Part shown: in pieces, positions 1 through 6,813 of the stretch
Numbering within the stretch: the first letter of the stretch is position 1
Layout: every line of letters starts with the position of its first letter
Source of the DNA: Desulfuromonadaceae bacterium
GTDB lineage: Bacteria; Desulfobacterota; Desulfuromonadia; Geobacterales; Pseudopelobacteraceae
Direction: 5' to 3'
Length of the DNA: 19,512 nt
Assembly: GCA_028686145.1 (NCBI GenBank)
Contig: JAQUCQ010000022.1
Location: 1 to 19,512, forward strand
The notes under the pieces: generated by a model
Seen by the model: the letters and a program-made list of their open reading frames with translations, nothing else
Databases searched by the model: none
Told to the model about the DNA's origin: nothing
Program-made: the position numbers and the translations under genes

Positions 1-402
1 ACTGATGGCTCCTTGATCCGCCTGGCTAACCAAGGCGGGAGCGGGAGCGGTGGTGGAGATGCAGGAGACCTGTTTCTGCGGGTGAACATACTTCCCGATA
101 GTCGCTTCACGCTCAACGGACACGACCTTGCCACTACCGTTGATATAGCTCCCTGGGAGGCTGCCCTGGGAGGGAAAGTCTTGGTGCCTACTGTCGATGG
201 GCGCATTAACCTTTCCGTGCCCGCCGGCACCCAAAGCGGTCAGAGCCTGCGGGTGCGTGGAAAGGGAATGCCGGTCGCCCCGGGCAGGTTCGGCGACCTG
301 CTGGTAAATGTCCGCATTGTTGTGCCACAGCATCTCACAGCCAGGGAGCGGCACCTCTTTGAAGAACTGGCAAAAGAATCACGATTTGAGCCGCGAAAGT
401 AA
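1..402 (+). CDS. cbpA: CbpA-type DnaJ co-chaperone, C-terminal part (5' truncated by window)
   Basis: The frame is open from base 1 and closes with TAA at 400-402, so the J-domain and first part of the protein lie upstream of the window. The visible ~133 residues begin in a Gly/Ser-rich linker, then give the DnaJ C-terminal substrate-binding domain: the segment DLFLRVNILPDSRF, then APWEAALGGKV, VPAGTQSGQSLRVRGKGMP and the ending FEPRK. This parallels the end of E. coli CbpA closely, and no DnaJ zinc-finger Cys repeats are visible. The family delivers unfolded clients to DnaK. The next gene encodes CbpM, the dedicated CbpA modulator, which supports CbpA rather than generic DnaJ. Confidence in family is high; the true start cannot be seen. 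Confidence 0.93.
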   Translation, partial: TDGSLIRLANQGGSGSGGGDAGDLFLRVNILPDSRFTLNGHDLATTVDIAPWEAALGGKVLVPTVDGRINLSVPAGTQSGQSLRVRGKGMPVAPGRFGDLLVNVRIVVPQHLTARERHLFEELAKESRFEPRK

Positions 403-415
403 CTGAGGTACAGCC

Positions 416-718
416 ATGACAGTCCAACACTATGAAATTATTATCAGCAGAAAGCATGAACTGGTCTCCGTGCCGGGGATAACCATCCATGAGTTGAGCA
501 GGCTGTGCGATTGTCACCTGACGGTGGCGAGACGGCTCTTCTCAATCGGCCTCATTGAACCGTTGACTGCCGGAGATACTCCGCTGTTTGATCAAAGCGC
601 CGTGGTTCGGGCACGCAAAGCACTGCGACTGAAACGGGACCTGCGGCTCAATTTCGATGCCATTGCCCTGGTAATGGATTTACTTGACCGCATCGACGAA
701 CTGGAACGACGAATATAA
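416..718 (+). CDS. cbpM: Chaperone modulator CbpM
   Basis: A 100-aa protein starting at ATG 416, with GAGG 8 nt upstream, 13 nt after the CbpA stop. It has a MerR-like helix-turn-helix fold region (ITIHELSRLCDCHLTVARRLF, then a segment around FDQSAVVRARKALRLKRDL) and ends in a short helical tail (LLDRIDELERRI). This length and layout are typical of CbpM, which binds the J-domain of CbpA and inhibits its co-chaperone activity instead of binding DNA. The cbpA-cbpM pair is a conserved operon. It is followed 25 nt later by the HtrA-like protease, so all are probably co-transcribed. Confidence 0.9.
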   Translation: MTVQHYEIIISRKHELVSVPGITIHELSRLCDCHLTVARRLFSIGLIEPLTAGDTPLFDQSAVVRARKALRLKRDLRLNFDAIALVMDLLDRIDELERRI

Positions 719-743
719 GCAATACCCTGACAGGAGCTCAACC

Positions 744-1871
744 ATGATACAGAAAACTGCCGATCCGTTCCTGCGCCGCCTGCGTTGGTTGACCATCGCC
801 GTTATCACCGTACTGTTTGCCTGGCATGCCCTGTCATGGGCAGACCGGGCTTTCCAGAAAGAATCGGCAACCCCACGTGCGGTTACCGCCCGCGGCGATC
901 TGGCTGCCGATGAGAAATCGACCATTGAACTGTTCGAGCGTTCACGAGATTCGGTCGTGTATATATCGACTTCGGAACGGGTCATGGACTTCTGGAGCCG
1001 CAACATCTTCACCATCCCCCGCGGGACCGGATCCGGGTTCATCTGGGACGACAAGGGGCATGTGGTCACCAACTACCACGTGATCGAAGGTGCCTCGGAA
1101 GCACGGGTCAGATTGTCGGACGGCAAAGAGTACAGAGCAAGCCTGGTGGGCGCAAGCCCCATGCACGATCTGGCTGTGCTGAAGATCGGCAGCAGCTTCA
1201 AAGGACATTCGCTGCCTGTAGGGACCTCGCACAATTTGAAAGTCGGCCAGAAGGTTTTCGCCATTGGCAACCCCTTCGGCCTAGACTGGACCCTGACAAC
1301 CGGTGTTGTCTCGGCCCTGGACCGCTCGTTGAAGGGAGAAACGGGAAGCGTCATTGAGCATCTTATTCAAACTGATGCTGCCATCAATCCGGGCAACTCC
1401 GGAGGGCCGTTGCTTGATTCCGCCGGGCGGTTGATCGGCATTAATACCGCTATTTACAGCCCTTCAGGGGCGTCAGCAGGGGTTGGCTTTGCCGTGCCGG
1501 TGGATACGGTCAACCGGGTTGTGCCGCAATTGATCGGTCGCGGCAAGTACCTGCGTCCTTCCCTTGGCATCGAAATAGACCAGGACCTGAACGAGGTCAT
1601 TACGTCACAGCTGGGTGTAAAAGGAGTGGTCGTACTCAGAGTTACCCCCGGTTCACCGGCTGCACGGGCCGGGCTCAAGGGGAGCAGGGTTGGCCGAGAT
1701 GGTTCACTGACACCCGGAGACATTATATCCGCCGTGCAGGGCAAACAGGTAGAGACGATCCCCAAACTGCTGGCCCGGCTTGATGACTTCAAGGTAGGGG
1801 AAACCGTGACCATCACTATTCTCAGGGATGGTAAAAAACAGCAGCTAAGCATACAATTACAGACCGAATAA
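744..1871 (+). CDS. Membrane-anchored HtrA/DegS-like serine protease with one PDZ domain
   Basis: A 375-aa S1C trypsin-like protease acting in the periplasm. The ATG at 744 has AGGAG about 7 nt upstream; an in-frame TTG at 684 lies inside cbpM and lacks support. Residues about 13-32 form one hydrophobic N-terminal segment with no obvious cleavage site, suggesting a membrane anchor as in DegS. The protease domain covers about 60-260, with the catalytic triad His112 (TNYHV), Asp142 (HDLAVLKI) and Ser219 (NPGNSGG). A single PDZ domain covers about 268-372 (GVVVLRVTPGSPAARAGL, LTPGDIISAVQG). One PDZ plus an anchor favours DegS/HhoB-like over the two-PDZ DegP. Its place after cbpA-cbpM fits envelope protein quality control. 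Confidence 0.92.
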   Translation: MIQKTADPFLRRLRWLTIAVITVLFAWHALSWADRAFQKESATPRAVTARGDLAADEKSTIELFERSRDSVVYISTSERVMDFWSRNIFTIPRGTGSGFIWDDKGHVVTNYHVIEGASEARVRLSDGKEYRASLVGASPMHDLAVLKIGSSFKGHSLPVGTSHNLKVGQKVFAIGNPFGLDWTLTTGVVSALDRSLKGETGSVIEHLIQTDAAINPGNSGGPLLDSAGRLIGINTAIYSPSGASAGVGFAVPVDTVNRVVPQLIGRGKYLRPSLGIEIDQDLNEVITSQLGVKGVVVLRVTPGSPAARAGLKGSRVGRDGSLTPGDIISAVQGKQVETIPKLLARLDDFKVGETVTITILRDGKKQQLSIQLQTE

Positions 1872-1892
1872 CGGAACACAAGAAAGGCAACC

Positions 1893-2504
1893 ATGCCCCA
1901 ATCAATTGACGATCTCATACTGCGGATTAAAGAACTACAGGAAGAACTCGAAGTTGAGTTTAAGAAGAAACGGGACGAGTTTGAGTTCATCATCGAAAAG
2001 AAGCGGGTCCGTTTTGCCGAGGAGGTGGCGAGACAGCAGCGACGCCTGAAAATCGGCTGGTTCCGCTATCTGGTCAAGGCCAGACCGCTCAACATACTGA
2101 CTGCACCGGTCATTTATGCCGGCTTCGTACCGTTCATCCTGCTGGATCTGTTTCTCTGGTTGTATCAGTCGATCTGCTTTCCGGTGTACCGAATCCCCAA
2201 GGTAAAGCGATCCGAGTATTTGGTCTTTGACCGTGAGGATCTTCCCTACCTGAATATTATTGAGAAGTTCAACTGTTTTTACTGTTCTTACGGTAACGGT
2301 CTGATGGCATACGGACGGGAAATCGCCGCCCGAACCGAGCAGTACTGGTGCCCGATCAAGCATGCCCGCCGAATCAAGGCTTCCCATGAGCACTATCCCC
2401 GGTTCTTTGAATATGGCGATGCGGAGAGTTGGCAGAAAGGGCTGGAACGGCTGCGTCGGCAATATCCGAAAGAAGATCCTGGCGTGAAAAAAGAGGTACG
2501 CTGA
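1893..2504 (+). CDS. Uncharacterised protein: coiled coil, membrane segment and Cys/His cluster
   Basis: A 203-aa protein whose family I do not recognise. ATG 1893 follows an AAGG-type ribosome site, 21 nt after the protease stop. Residues 1-55 are highly charged and helical (ELQEELEVEFKKKRDEF), a likely coiled coil. Residues about 68-95 are hydrophobic (ILTAPVIYAGFVPFILLDLF), either one transmembrane helix or a re-entrant pair. The rest is soluble and aromatic-rich, with Cys128 and Cys131 (NCFYCSYGN), Cys153 and His157 (YWCPIKHA), a plausible metal or redox site, plus further His at 165 and 167. It ends one base before the thioredoxin-like gene starts, so the two are tightly coupled. No function can be assigned from sequence. 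Confidence 0.8.
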   Translation: MPQSIDDLILRIKELQEELEVEFKKKRDEFEFIIEKKRVRFAEEVARQQRRLKIGWFRYLVKARPLNILTAPVIYAGFVPFILLDLFLWLYQSICFPVYRIPKVKRSEYLVFDREDLPYLNIIEKFNCFYCSYGNGLMAYGREIAARTEQYWCPIKHARRIKASHEHYPRFFEYGDAESWQKGLERLRRQYPKEDPGVKKEVR

Positions 2505-2505
2505 C

Positions 2506-2949
2506 ATGAATACTGCAAGCTACATCGTGAAATGTCCATCGTGCGGCACCGGCAACCGCATCCCGGCAGATAAAGAGGGGCTCAGGGGACATTGCGGCAG
2601 TTGCAAGACAACCCTGCCACCAATGTACTGTCATCCCCAGCAATTGACCGACCGGACGTTTGACTCATTCGTCAGTACTTATCCCGGTGCGGTACTGGCA
2701 GAGTTCTGGGCACCTACTTGACCGCATTGCCATACCTTCGCACCGGTGGTGCGAACCGTTGCTGAAAAGCTGGCTGGTCAGGCGGCTGTATTGCAGATCA
2801 ATACCCAGGACAGCCCGGCGTTAGCAGCTCGCTTCGGTATCCGCGGCATACCGGCTATAGTACTGTTGAAACATGCCCGCGTTATCGATCAACTGCCTGG
2901 AGCGCAAACGCTCGATACCGTTCTGGCGTGGTTCCGACGAAAGACATAA
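2506..2949 (+). CDS. trxC: TrxC-like thioredoxin read as a selenoprotein (in-frame TGA = Sec72, U-P-H-C active site)
   Basis: Read through the TGA at 2719-2721, the frame gives 147 residues. Residues 1-40 are a zinc ribbon with Cys10/Cys13 and Cys30/Cys33, typical of thioredoxin 2. The thioredoxin fold follows: VLAEFWAPT, the TGA at position 72, then PHC (Cys75), HTFAPVV, and the cis-proline loop GIRGIPAIV (Pro116). Aligned with TrxC (FWAPWCGPC), the TGA falls exactly on the nucleophilic Cys. The codon phase is kept to the TAA at 2947-2949, with no frameshift. A SECIS-like hairpin follows at 2737-2755. The inferred role is reduction of protein disulfides or peroxidised substrates in the cytoplasm, next to chaperone and protease genes. 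Alternatives are a Cys-to-stop mutation or a sequencing error; the hairpin argues against both. Confidence 0.87.
2737..2755 (+). promoter_or_regulatory. Bacterial SECIS element (selenocysteine insertion hairpin)
   Basis: Within the coding sequence just after the TGA, TTCGCACC (2737-2744) pairs perfectly with GGTGCGAA (2748-2755) around the triloop GGT (2745-2747). The stem begins 15 nt after the TGA and the loop 23 nt after it. Known bacterial SECIS hairpins have a short upper stem and an apical loop beginning with G, usually GGU, at about this distance, where SelB binds. The geometry fits that rule. Confidence 0.82.
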
Positions 2950-3105
2950 TGAATTAGATCAAGACACTTGATATGGTCCTTGACCCGGGACAACTTTCAG
3001 ATTGGTTGAGTGGCCGCCACTACGCGTTCAGAAAGAACCTGGAAAAGATCGAGCTGCTTTTGGCAAGTCATAAAATGTTCTCCTCTTGAGAAAACATTAC
3101 GAAAT

Positions 3106-3519
3106 TCAGTTCTTTTGATGGATACTACACGTCCCACTCTCGCATTCATGCCGTTTCGGCAGATAAAGGCGAACGCGGGCAAACAGCCAGTAGCCAATGC
3201 GAGCTAATCGATTTACCACCGGTAACTGGATGATGCGCCCCATGATGCCATAGACTGTCGAGGCCGGGAACGCCTGCCAGATTGCCCAGAATGAGTCAAC
3301 CCCTTTGAAAATCTGTCCGTCCTGATCAATCGCATGCAGTTGATGTATGAAATCGGCAATCGAGATTTGGTACGGAACCGCATCGAAATCAGGGCTGCTG
3401 ATGTCTACTGCCACCAGCTTTTCACCATGATCTTTCCGCAGGTAGTGCTCAATCTCGGTAGCACAGACAATGCATGCCCCATCGTAGAATACTTTAAGAG
3501 GAAACCGTGGTGGTCTCAT
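3106..3519 (-). CDS. DCC-family (DUF393) thiol-disulfide oxidoreductase-like protein
   Basis: A 137-aa protein. ATG at 3519 overlaps by one base the TGA of the upstream flavin-binding gene (TGATG), so translation is probably coupled; no separate ribosome site is evident. The start of the protein has the family's signature VFYDGACIVCATEIE: Asp13, Cys16 and Cys19 form the DxxCxxC motif that names the DCC family. The rest (SFWAIWQAFP, LPVVNRLARIGYWLFARVR) is also typical, with hydrophobic C-terminal helices. Family members are presumed redox proteins with a thioredoxin-like fold, but no substrate is established. The open frame continues upstream of this ATG only as an antisense-like shadow of the neighbour's frame. 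Confidence 0.85.
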   Translation of the reverse strand: MRPPRFPLKVFYDGACIVCATEIEHYLRKDHGEKLVAVDISSPDFDAVPYQISIADFIHQLHAIDQDGQIFKGVDSFWAIWQAFPASTVYGIMGRIIQLPVVNRLARIGYWLFARVRLYLPKRHECESGTCSIHQKN

Positions 3520-3890
3520 CAAATAAGGGGGCGCACTTCGGTAACCGTGAACCAGGCCGCGTGGGTGACAGCGGCACCGGTGCCGGGGCCGACGGTGGAG
3601 TCTGCGTTTTCCTTGATTTTTGCCAGCATGGGCCCGGACTCTTCTGTCTTTACCAGTTCCAAAGCCAGACGGACGCCACTGAAACCGGGACCTGAAGCCT
3701 TGAACAGGAATGAGGCCTGCGGATTCTCGGTAATATTCCGATGGGTCCGCCCCTCGGTCATTCCCCATACCATGGTTTGTTCATCTATGACATGCGGTCG
3801 GGCATAGATGGCCGTGTTGACACCGCCATTCTTTGATGCTGTGGCCATAATCCCCATGCCTTGCTGTTGGAACAGTTCGTTCAAGTTCAT
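3519..3890 (-). CDS. Pyridoxamine 5'-phosphate oxidase-like FMN-binding split-barrel protein
   Basis: A 123-aa protein. ATG 3890 is preceded by AGGAGA with 7-nt spacing, preferred over an in-frame upstream start that would run into the SOUL gene. The sequence GIMATASKNGGVNTAIYARPHVID, then HRNITENPQASFLF and the C-terminal AAWFTVTEVRPL, is the pattern of small split-barrel flavoproteins. Family members bind FMN, F420 or heme and reduce or scavenge small molecules; the real substrate cannot be told from this sequence. It shares a one-base stop/start overlap with the DCC protein downstream, suggesting a two-gene redox unit. Confidence 0.82.
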   Translation of the reverse strand: MNLNELFQQQGMGIMATASKNGGVNTAIYARPHVIDEQTMVWGMTEGRTHRNITENPQASFLFKASGPGFSGVRLALELVKTEESGPMLAKIKENADSTVGPGTGAAVTHAAWFTVTEVRPLI

Positions 3891-3919
3891 ATCATCTCCT
3901 TGAAGACAATCTGGGTGTG

Positions 3920-4543
3920 TCATTCCGAAGCTATTGGAATCAATATCTCGTTCCGACGCAGGAACCAGAGTGTGAACGGTGGGTTGTAGCGTGCCCAGAC
4001 CGGCTCGCCAATGACTTTCAGGTTGTTGGCTGTTATCCAGTTATCCAGTTCCTGCTTATATTGCAGAAATTTCTTCTCACTCCAGAATCCGGAATATCGA
4101 ACAGCAGCCACCCGGCGGGCAGGAACCTGCCGCAGCTTAATATTTGGATCATCGGGAGTCGGCAGGTTTTCCATAGTATATGTAGCCGGCATCATAAAGC
4201 TCACAGCCCACTTTCCCTGTACACTCTGCTGACTGACAGGAGCGGTCATGGATATTTTCTCCCCCCTCTGTTCCTGCGAAACAGGAGCTGTCATAGCAAT
4301 CTTGCCGCGTGATTTGTTATCACCGGAGATGTATCGAAAAAGCGGTCTGAAAGCCTTGCTACCGGCACTTTCCAGGTTTCCGTCAACAATGATTTCGGCG
4401 AGTACCTGAGGCGCGTACTCGCGCAGTTCGAAAATATCGTCGGTTTTAATAACCGTGTAGGGTGCTTCTTCGGTTGCCATAGCAGTAGTCGCTCCTGTGA
4501 GCAGCAGCAATAATATTGCAGTGATCAGTCCGAAAAGTCTCAT
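3920..4543 (-). CDS. Exported SOUL-family heme-binding-like protein
   Basis: A 207-aa protein starting at ATG 4543, with AAGGAG 7 nt upstream. Residues 1-23 form a signal peptide (LITAILLLLLTGATTAMA), with probable cleavage at AMA. The mature part has SOUL/HBP features: an N-terminal YTVIKTDDIFELREY, the paired motif IAMTAPV and ISMTAPV (about residues 80-105), FMMPATYTMENLPTP, and the C-terminal NPPFTLWFLRRNEI. Eukaryotic SOUL proteins bind heme or porphyrin, but the ligand of bacterial exported members is not settled. It is likely periplasmic. It lies 29 nt upstream of the split-barrel flavoprotein gene and could be co-transcribed with it. Confidence 0.88.
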   Translation of the reverse strand: MRLFGLITAILLLLLTGATTAMATEEAPYTVIKTDDIFELREYAPQVLAEIIVDGNLESAGSKAFRPLFRYISGDNKSRGKIAMTAPVSQEQRGEKISMTAPVSQQSVQGKWAVSFMMPATYTMENLPTPDDPNIKLRQVPARRVAAVRYSGFWSEKKFLQYKQELDNWITANNLKVIGEPVWARYNPPFTLWFLRRNEILIPIASE

Positions 4544-4601
4544 TTACTGCTCCTTGCGCGGCAGTGTAAATAAGTGCAGGCGGTCTATATTTGCTGCTGG
4601 T

Positions 4602-5204
4602 TCAGAATGAATTTTCAATAAATACTTCTGCCAGCGGCAGCTTGCCCGTCCGGGGGAACGATTCCTGCGAGCGACTGCCCACCGCAATCATCATGCTGAC
4701 GACATGGTCGTCTGGAAGATTGATCAGTTTCCCCACGGCATCGAAATCAAATCCGTCCATTGGACAGGAGTGCCACCCCTGTTCCTGCGCCAACAGCATG
4801 ATGCTCATGGCGAGCAGTCCACATGAACGCATCGCTTCGTCCCGTTGTACCAGCGGTTTTTCTCGATAATATACATCAATTGCAGGTATGAGCATGTCTT
4901 GGTACATCTGCGGCGCTCCCGCCCAGTAACGTGCTGGTTCTTTTGCCCAGGCATTAAGATCAGCACAAAGGACAAACAGGAGGGATGCATCAGTGACCTT
5001 GTCCTGGTTCCAGGCAACTTCACGAATCTTCTGACGCAAAGCAGGGTCTTTGACATTAACAATACGCCAGTTCTGGATATTGAAAGCCGTTGGCGACAGC
5101 ATGGCCTTTTCCAGCAGCTCAGTTACCTGCTGTTCGCTGATTGTAAATGCCGGGTCAAACATTTTCTCCGCGCGTCTTTCCTGTATTGCTGTTGATACAT
5201 TCAT
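4602..5204 (-). CDS. Nitroreductase-family NAD(P)H:FMN oxidoreductase
   Basis: A 200-aa protein starting at ATG 5204 with a strong AAAGGAG upstream. It has the nitroreductase pattern: an N-terminal FMN-binding arginine motif (IQERRAEKMFDP), LLEKAMLSPTAFNIQNWRIV for FMN phosphate and ring contacts, and a C-terminal segment GWHSCPMDGFDFDAVGKLINLPDDHVVSMMIAVG. These enzymes are cytoplasmic homodimers that transfer hydride from NAD(P)H via FMN to nitroaromatics, quinones or similar acceptors. Physiological substrate unknown. It is one of four redox proteins in this stretch. Confidence 0.9.
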   Translation of the reverse strand: MNVSTAIQERRAEKMFDPAFTISEQQVTELLEKAMLSPTAFNIQNWRIVNVKDPALRQKIREVAWNQDKVTDASLLFVLCADLNAWAKEPARYWAGAPQMYQDMLIPAIDVYYREKPLVQRDEAMRSCGLLAMSIMLLAQEQGWHSCPMDGFDFDAVGKLINLPDDHVVSMMIAVGSRSQESFPRTGKLPLAEVFIENSF

Positions 5205-5256
5205 GGTTATTCTCCTTTAAATTGTGGGTTTGATATGTTGAAGCTCTTGGAATCGT

Positions 5257-5802
5257 CTATGCGCCTTTATGTTGAAGAACTACATCATGCATTTCCGTAG
5301 TCAGTGTTTCTATCCGCTGACTCAACTCTTTCACGATTTCGGTCAATTGCGTATTTTGCTGGAGCAGTTCCATTATCTGCTCGGATTGCTGTGCAGCCAA
5401 TGCTTGTCGCTGCTCAGCAGCCAATGCAAGGGCCTCCCGATGTTGTGCGTCGGCATCTGCATGTGCCTTATCTCGATCAGCCTGCCGTGTCTGAGCAAGC
5501 AGGATGAGAGGTGCAGCATAAGCTGCTTGGAGACTGAAGGCAAGGTTGAGCAAGATAAACGGGTAAACATCGAATTTGGTATATCCGGCAACGTTTAACC
5601 CGATCCAGATGGCTACAATAACCGTCTGCGCAACAAGGAAAACCGGTGTTCCAAAAAAACGCGCAAATCCTTCCGCCTTAAGGGCAAACCAGTCATTCCC
5701 GAAGACAGTACCAAGATGAACATGAGGGAGATGGAAGCGGAAGTAATCATTAGGTACATTTGAGACCGGGACGGGAGCCGGTATTTTTGATTCTGCTATC
5801 AT
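5257..5802 (-). CDS. DUF1003 membrane protein
   Basis: A 181-aa protein. ATG 5802 has GAGGAGA about 7 nt upstream. It shows the DUF1003 core: a soluble N-terminus ending in the segment GNDWFALKAEGFARFFGTP, two transmembrane helices (about 54-73 VFLVAQTVIVAIWIGLNVAG and 80-103 FILLNLAFSLQAAYAAPLIL), then a long basic/acidic helical tail. The tail (about 106-176) is rich in Ala, Gln and Glu and looks like a coiled coil. The function of the family is unknown; a cytoplasmic C-terminal coiled coil suggests oligomerisation. It sits 46 nt downstream of the DUF2127 gene, another small membrane protein. Confidence 0.88.
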   Translation of the reverse strand: MIAESKIPAPVPVSNVPNDYFRFHLPHVHLGTVFGNDWFALKAEGFARFFGTPVFLVAQTVIVAIWIGLNVAGYTKFDVYPFILLNLAFSLQAAYAAPLILLAQTRQADRDKAHADADAQHREALALAAEQRQALAAQQSEQIMELLQQNTQLTEIVKELSQRIETLTTEMHDVVLQHKGA

Positions 5803-5848
5803 ATCATCTCCTCAATGGTTCAGATTCTTTTGCAAAAACTACAATGTT

Positions 5849-6352
5849 TCATGATGTTTTCTTCTCGCGGTCCTTGATAAGTACAAACAGCAGGTAGGAT
5901 ACAACACCAAGATTTATAACAAGAACAGTGATTCTCGGCCATGTAACTTTAATAGCCACCTCATAGATCTCGACTGGAATGTACATACCTCCGGTGAGGA
6001 CGGCAAACCACTCGGCCCAGGTCTTTCTCAGCCAAAGTCCAGCCGCTTCAATCATGCGCACAATAAAGTACATTGCAGCAGCAAGAGCCATGCTCCAGAG
6101 TTTGGTATCGTCTATATGTTCCATCAGGTCGAGAAAGATTCGCGGATAATGGCTGGCAGGATTAAGGTGAAAGTGTTTTACCAGATGCATGGCGGCTTCA
6201 TTGATGTCCTTGTGGATGTAGGTCAATAACTCGAAACCCACAAGGAGAACCAGTAGCCCCTTTGCTCCTTCAAAGAGCGCAACAACGTGCAGCCCGCGTG
6301 CGTGTGACTGTTTGCTAAGCTGTTTTGGGACTTTGGAGTGGCTCTTTTTCAT
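5849..6352 (-). CDS. DUF2127 membrane protein
   Basis: A 167-aa protein starting at ATG 6352. The N-terminus is basic (KKSHSKVPKQ), followed by GLHVVALFEGAKGLLVLLVGFELL, a typical DUF2127 first helix. A His-rich loop (HKDINEAAMHLVKHFHLNP) and three more predicted membrane helices follow (about 86-106, 118-134, 140-160). The WAEWFAVLTGGMYIPVEIYE segment is the most diagnostic. The ribosome site before this ATG is weak and the start is close to the stop of the ParB-like gene (18 nt), so it may depend on upstream translation. No biochemical function is known for the family. Confidence 0.88.
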   Translation of the reverse strand: MKKSHSKVPKQLSKQSHARGLHVVALFEGAKGLLVLLVGFELLTYIHKDINEAAMHLVKHFHLNPASHYPRIFLDLMEHIDDTKLWSMALAAAMYFIVRMIEAAGLWLRKTWAEWFAVLTGGMYIPVEIYEVAIKVTWPRITVLVINLGVVSYLLFVLIKDREKKTS

Positions 6353-6370
6353 TCGTATGTCTGCATAAAA

Positions 6371-6754
6371 TCACTCCGCAGACCCAACTATTTTACAGGG
6401 TATAAGTTCATCCTCATTGAACGAGTAAACAGCACACATCCGGTGATAACCATCAGCAATAACGACTTTGCCAATGCGCTCGTCTCTCACCAGAAGTATT
6501 GGTGAGATTGATTTTCCGTTCTCGATCTTGTTTCGGTCTTTCTCCACATGGGAATTACTGACTCCAAGCAAAGACAGTCCCGATGCTCGAAAGATGTCTT
6601 TTGCTTTGAACTGAGCTAGCTGGGCACTCTTCAGGTTATTTACGATCATCTTAACTGTTGTGCCATTGTAGAGCAGCCCAAGGTAAGATTCTGCTGCCGG
6701 ATAATTCTTGTCCTCAGGCTCTTGCAACCATTTGATCTTGATTTGTTTGACCAT
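6371..6754 (-). CDS. Small ParB/sulfiredoxin-fold protein
   Basis: A 127-aa protein taken from ATG 6754; an in-frame TTG at 6778 would add 8 residues. The C-terminal half has the ParB N-terminal-domain pattern: SISPILLVRDERIGKVVIADGYHRMCAVYSF, with DGYHR corresponding to the DGxHR/GERR nucleotide-binding motif. It is far too short to be a chromosome-partition ParB and has no helix-turn-helix. ParB-like domains are now known as CTP-binding or nuclease/kinase-like modules, so a nucleotide-dependent role is possible but unproven. It lies between two groups of stress-type membrane proteins. Annotate as a ParB-domain protein of unknown function. Confidence 0.75.
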   Translation of the reverse strand: MVKQIKIKWLQEPEDKNYPAAESYLGLLYNGTTVKMIVNNLKSAQLAQFKAKDIFRASGLSLLGVSNSHVEKDRNKIENGKSISPILLVRDERIGKVVIADGYHRMCAVYSFNEDELIPCKIVGSAE

Positions 6755-6813
6755 ACTGATACCCCATACCTTACCCAATCCATACCCGTTTAGATGTCTG
6801 GATTATGATCGCG

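Noticed and set aside
684..743. Longer N-terminus of the HtrA-like protease from TTG 684
   Set aside because: It lies inside cbpM; ATG 744 has a good ribosome site and gives a normal membrane anchor.
2506..2721. A separate 71-aa zinc-ribbon protein ending at TGA, followed by an independent 67-aa thioredoxin fragment from GTG 2746
   Set aside because: The two pieces are one thioredoxin in one frame; the TGA replaces the active-site Cys and is followed by a SECIS-like hairpin. No ribosome site precedes 2746.
2957..2972. Short ATCAAG/CTTGAT hairpin after the thioredoxin gene as a terminator
   Set aside because: Only a 6-bp AT-rich stem, with no T-run after it; too weak to call.
3520..3768. N-terminal extension of the DCC protein to 3768
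   Set aside because: The residues are Arg-rich and low in protein character and lie in another frame of the flavin split-barrel gene; ATG 3519 directly precedes the DCC motif and gives a TGATG overlap.
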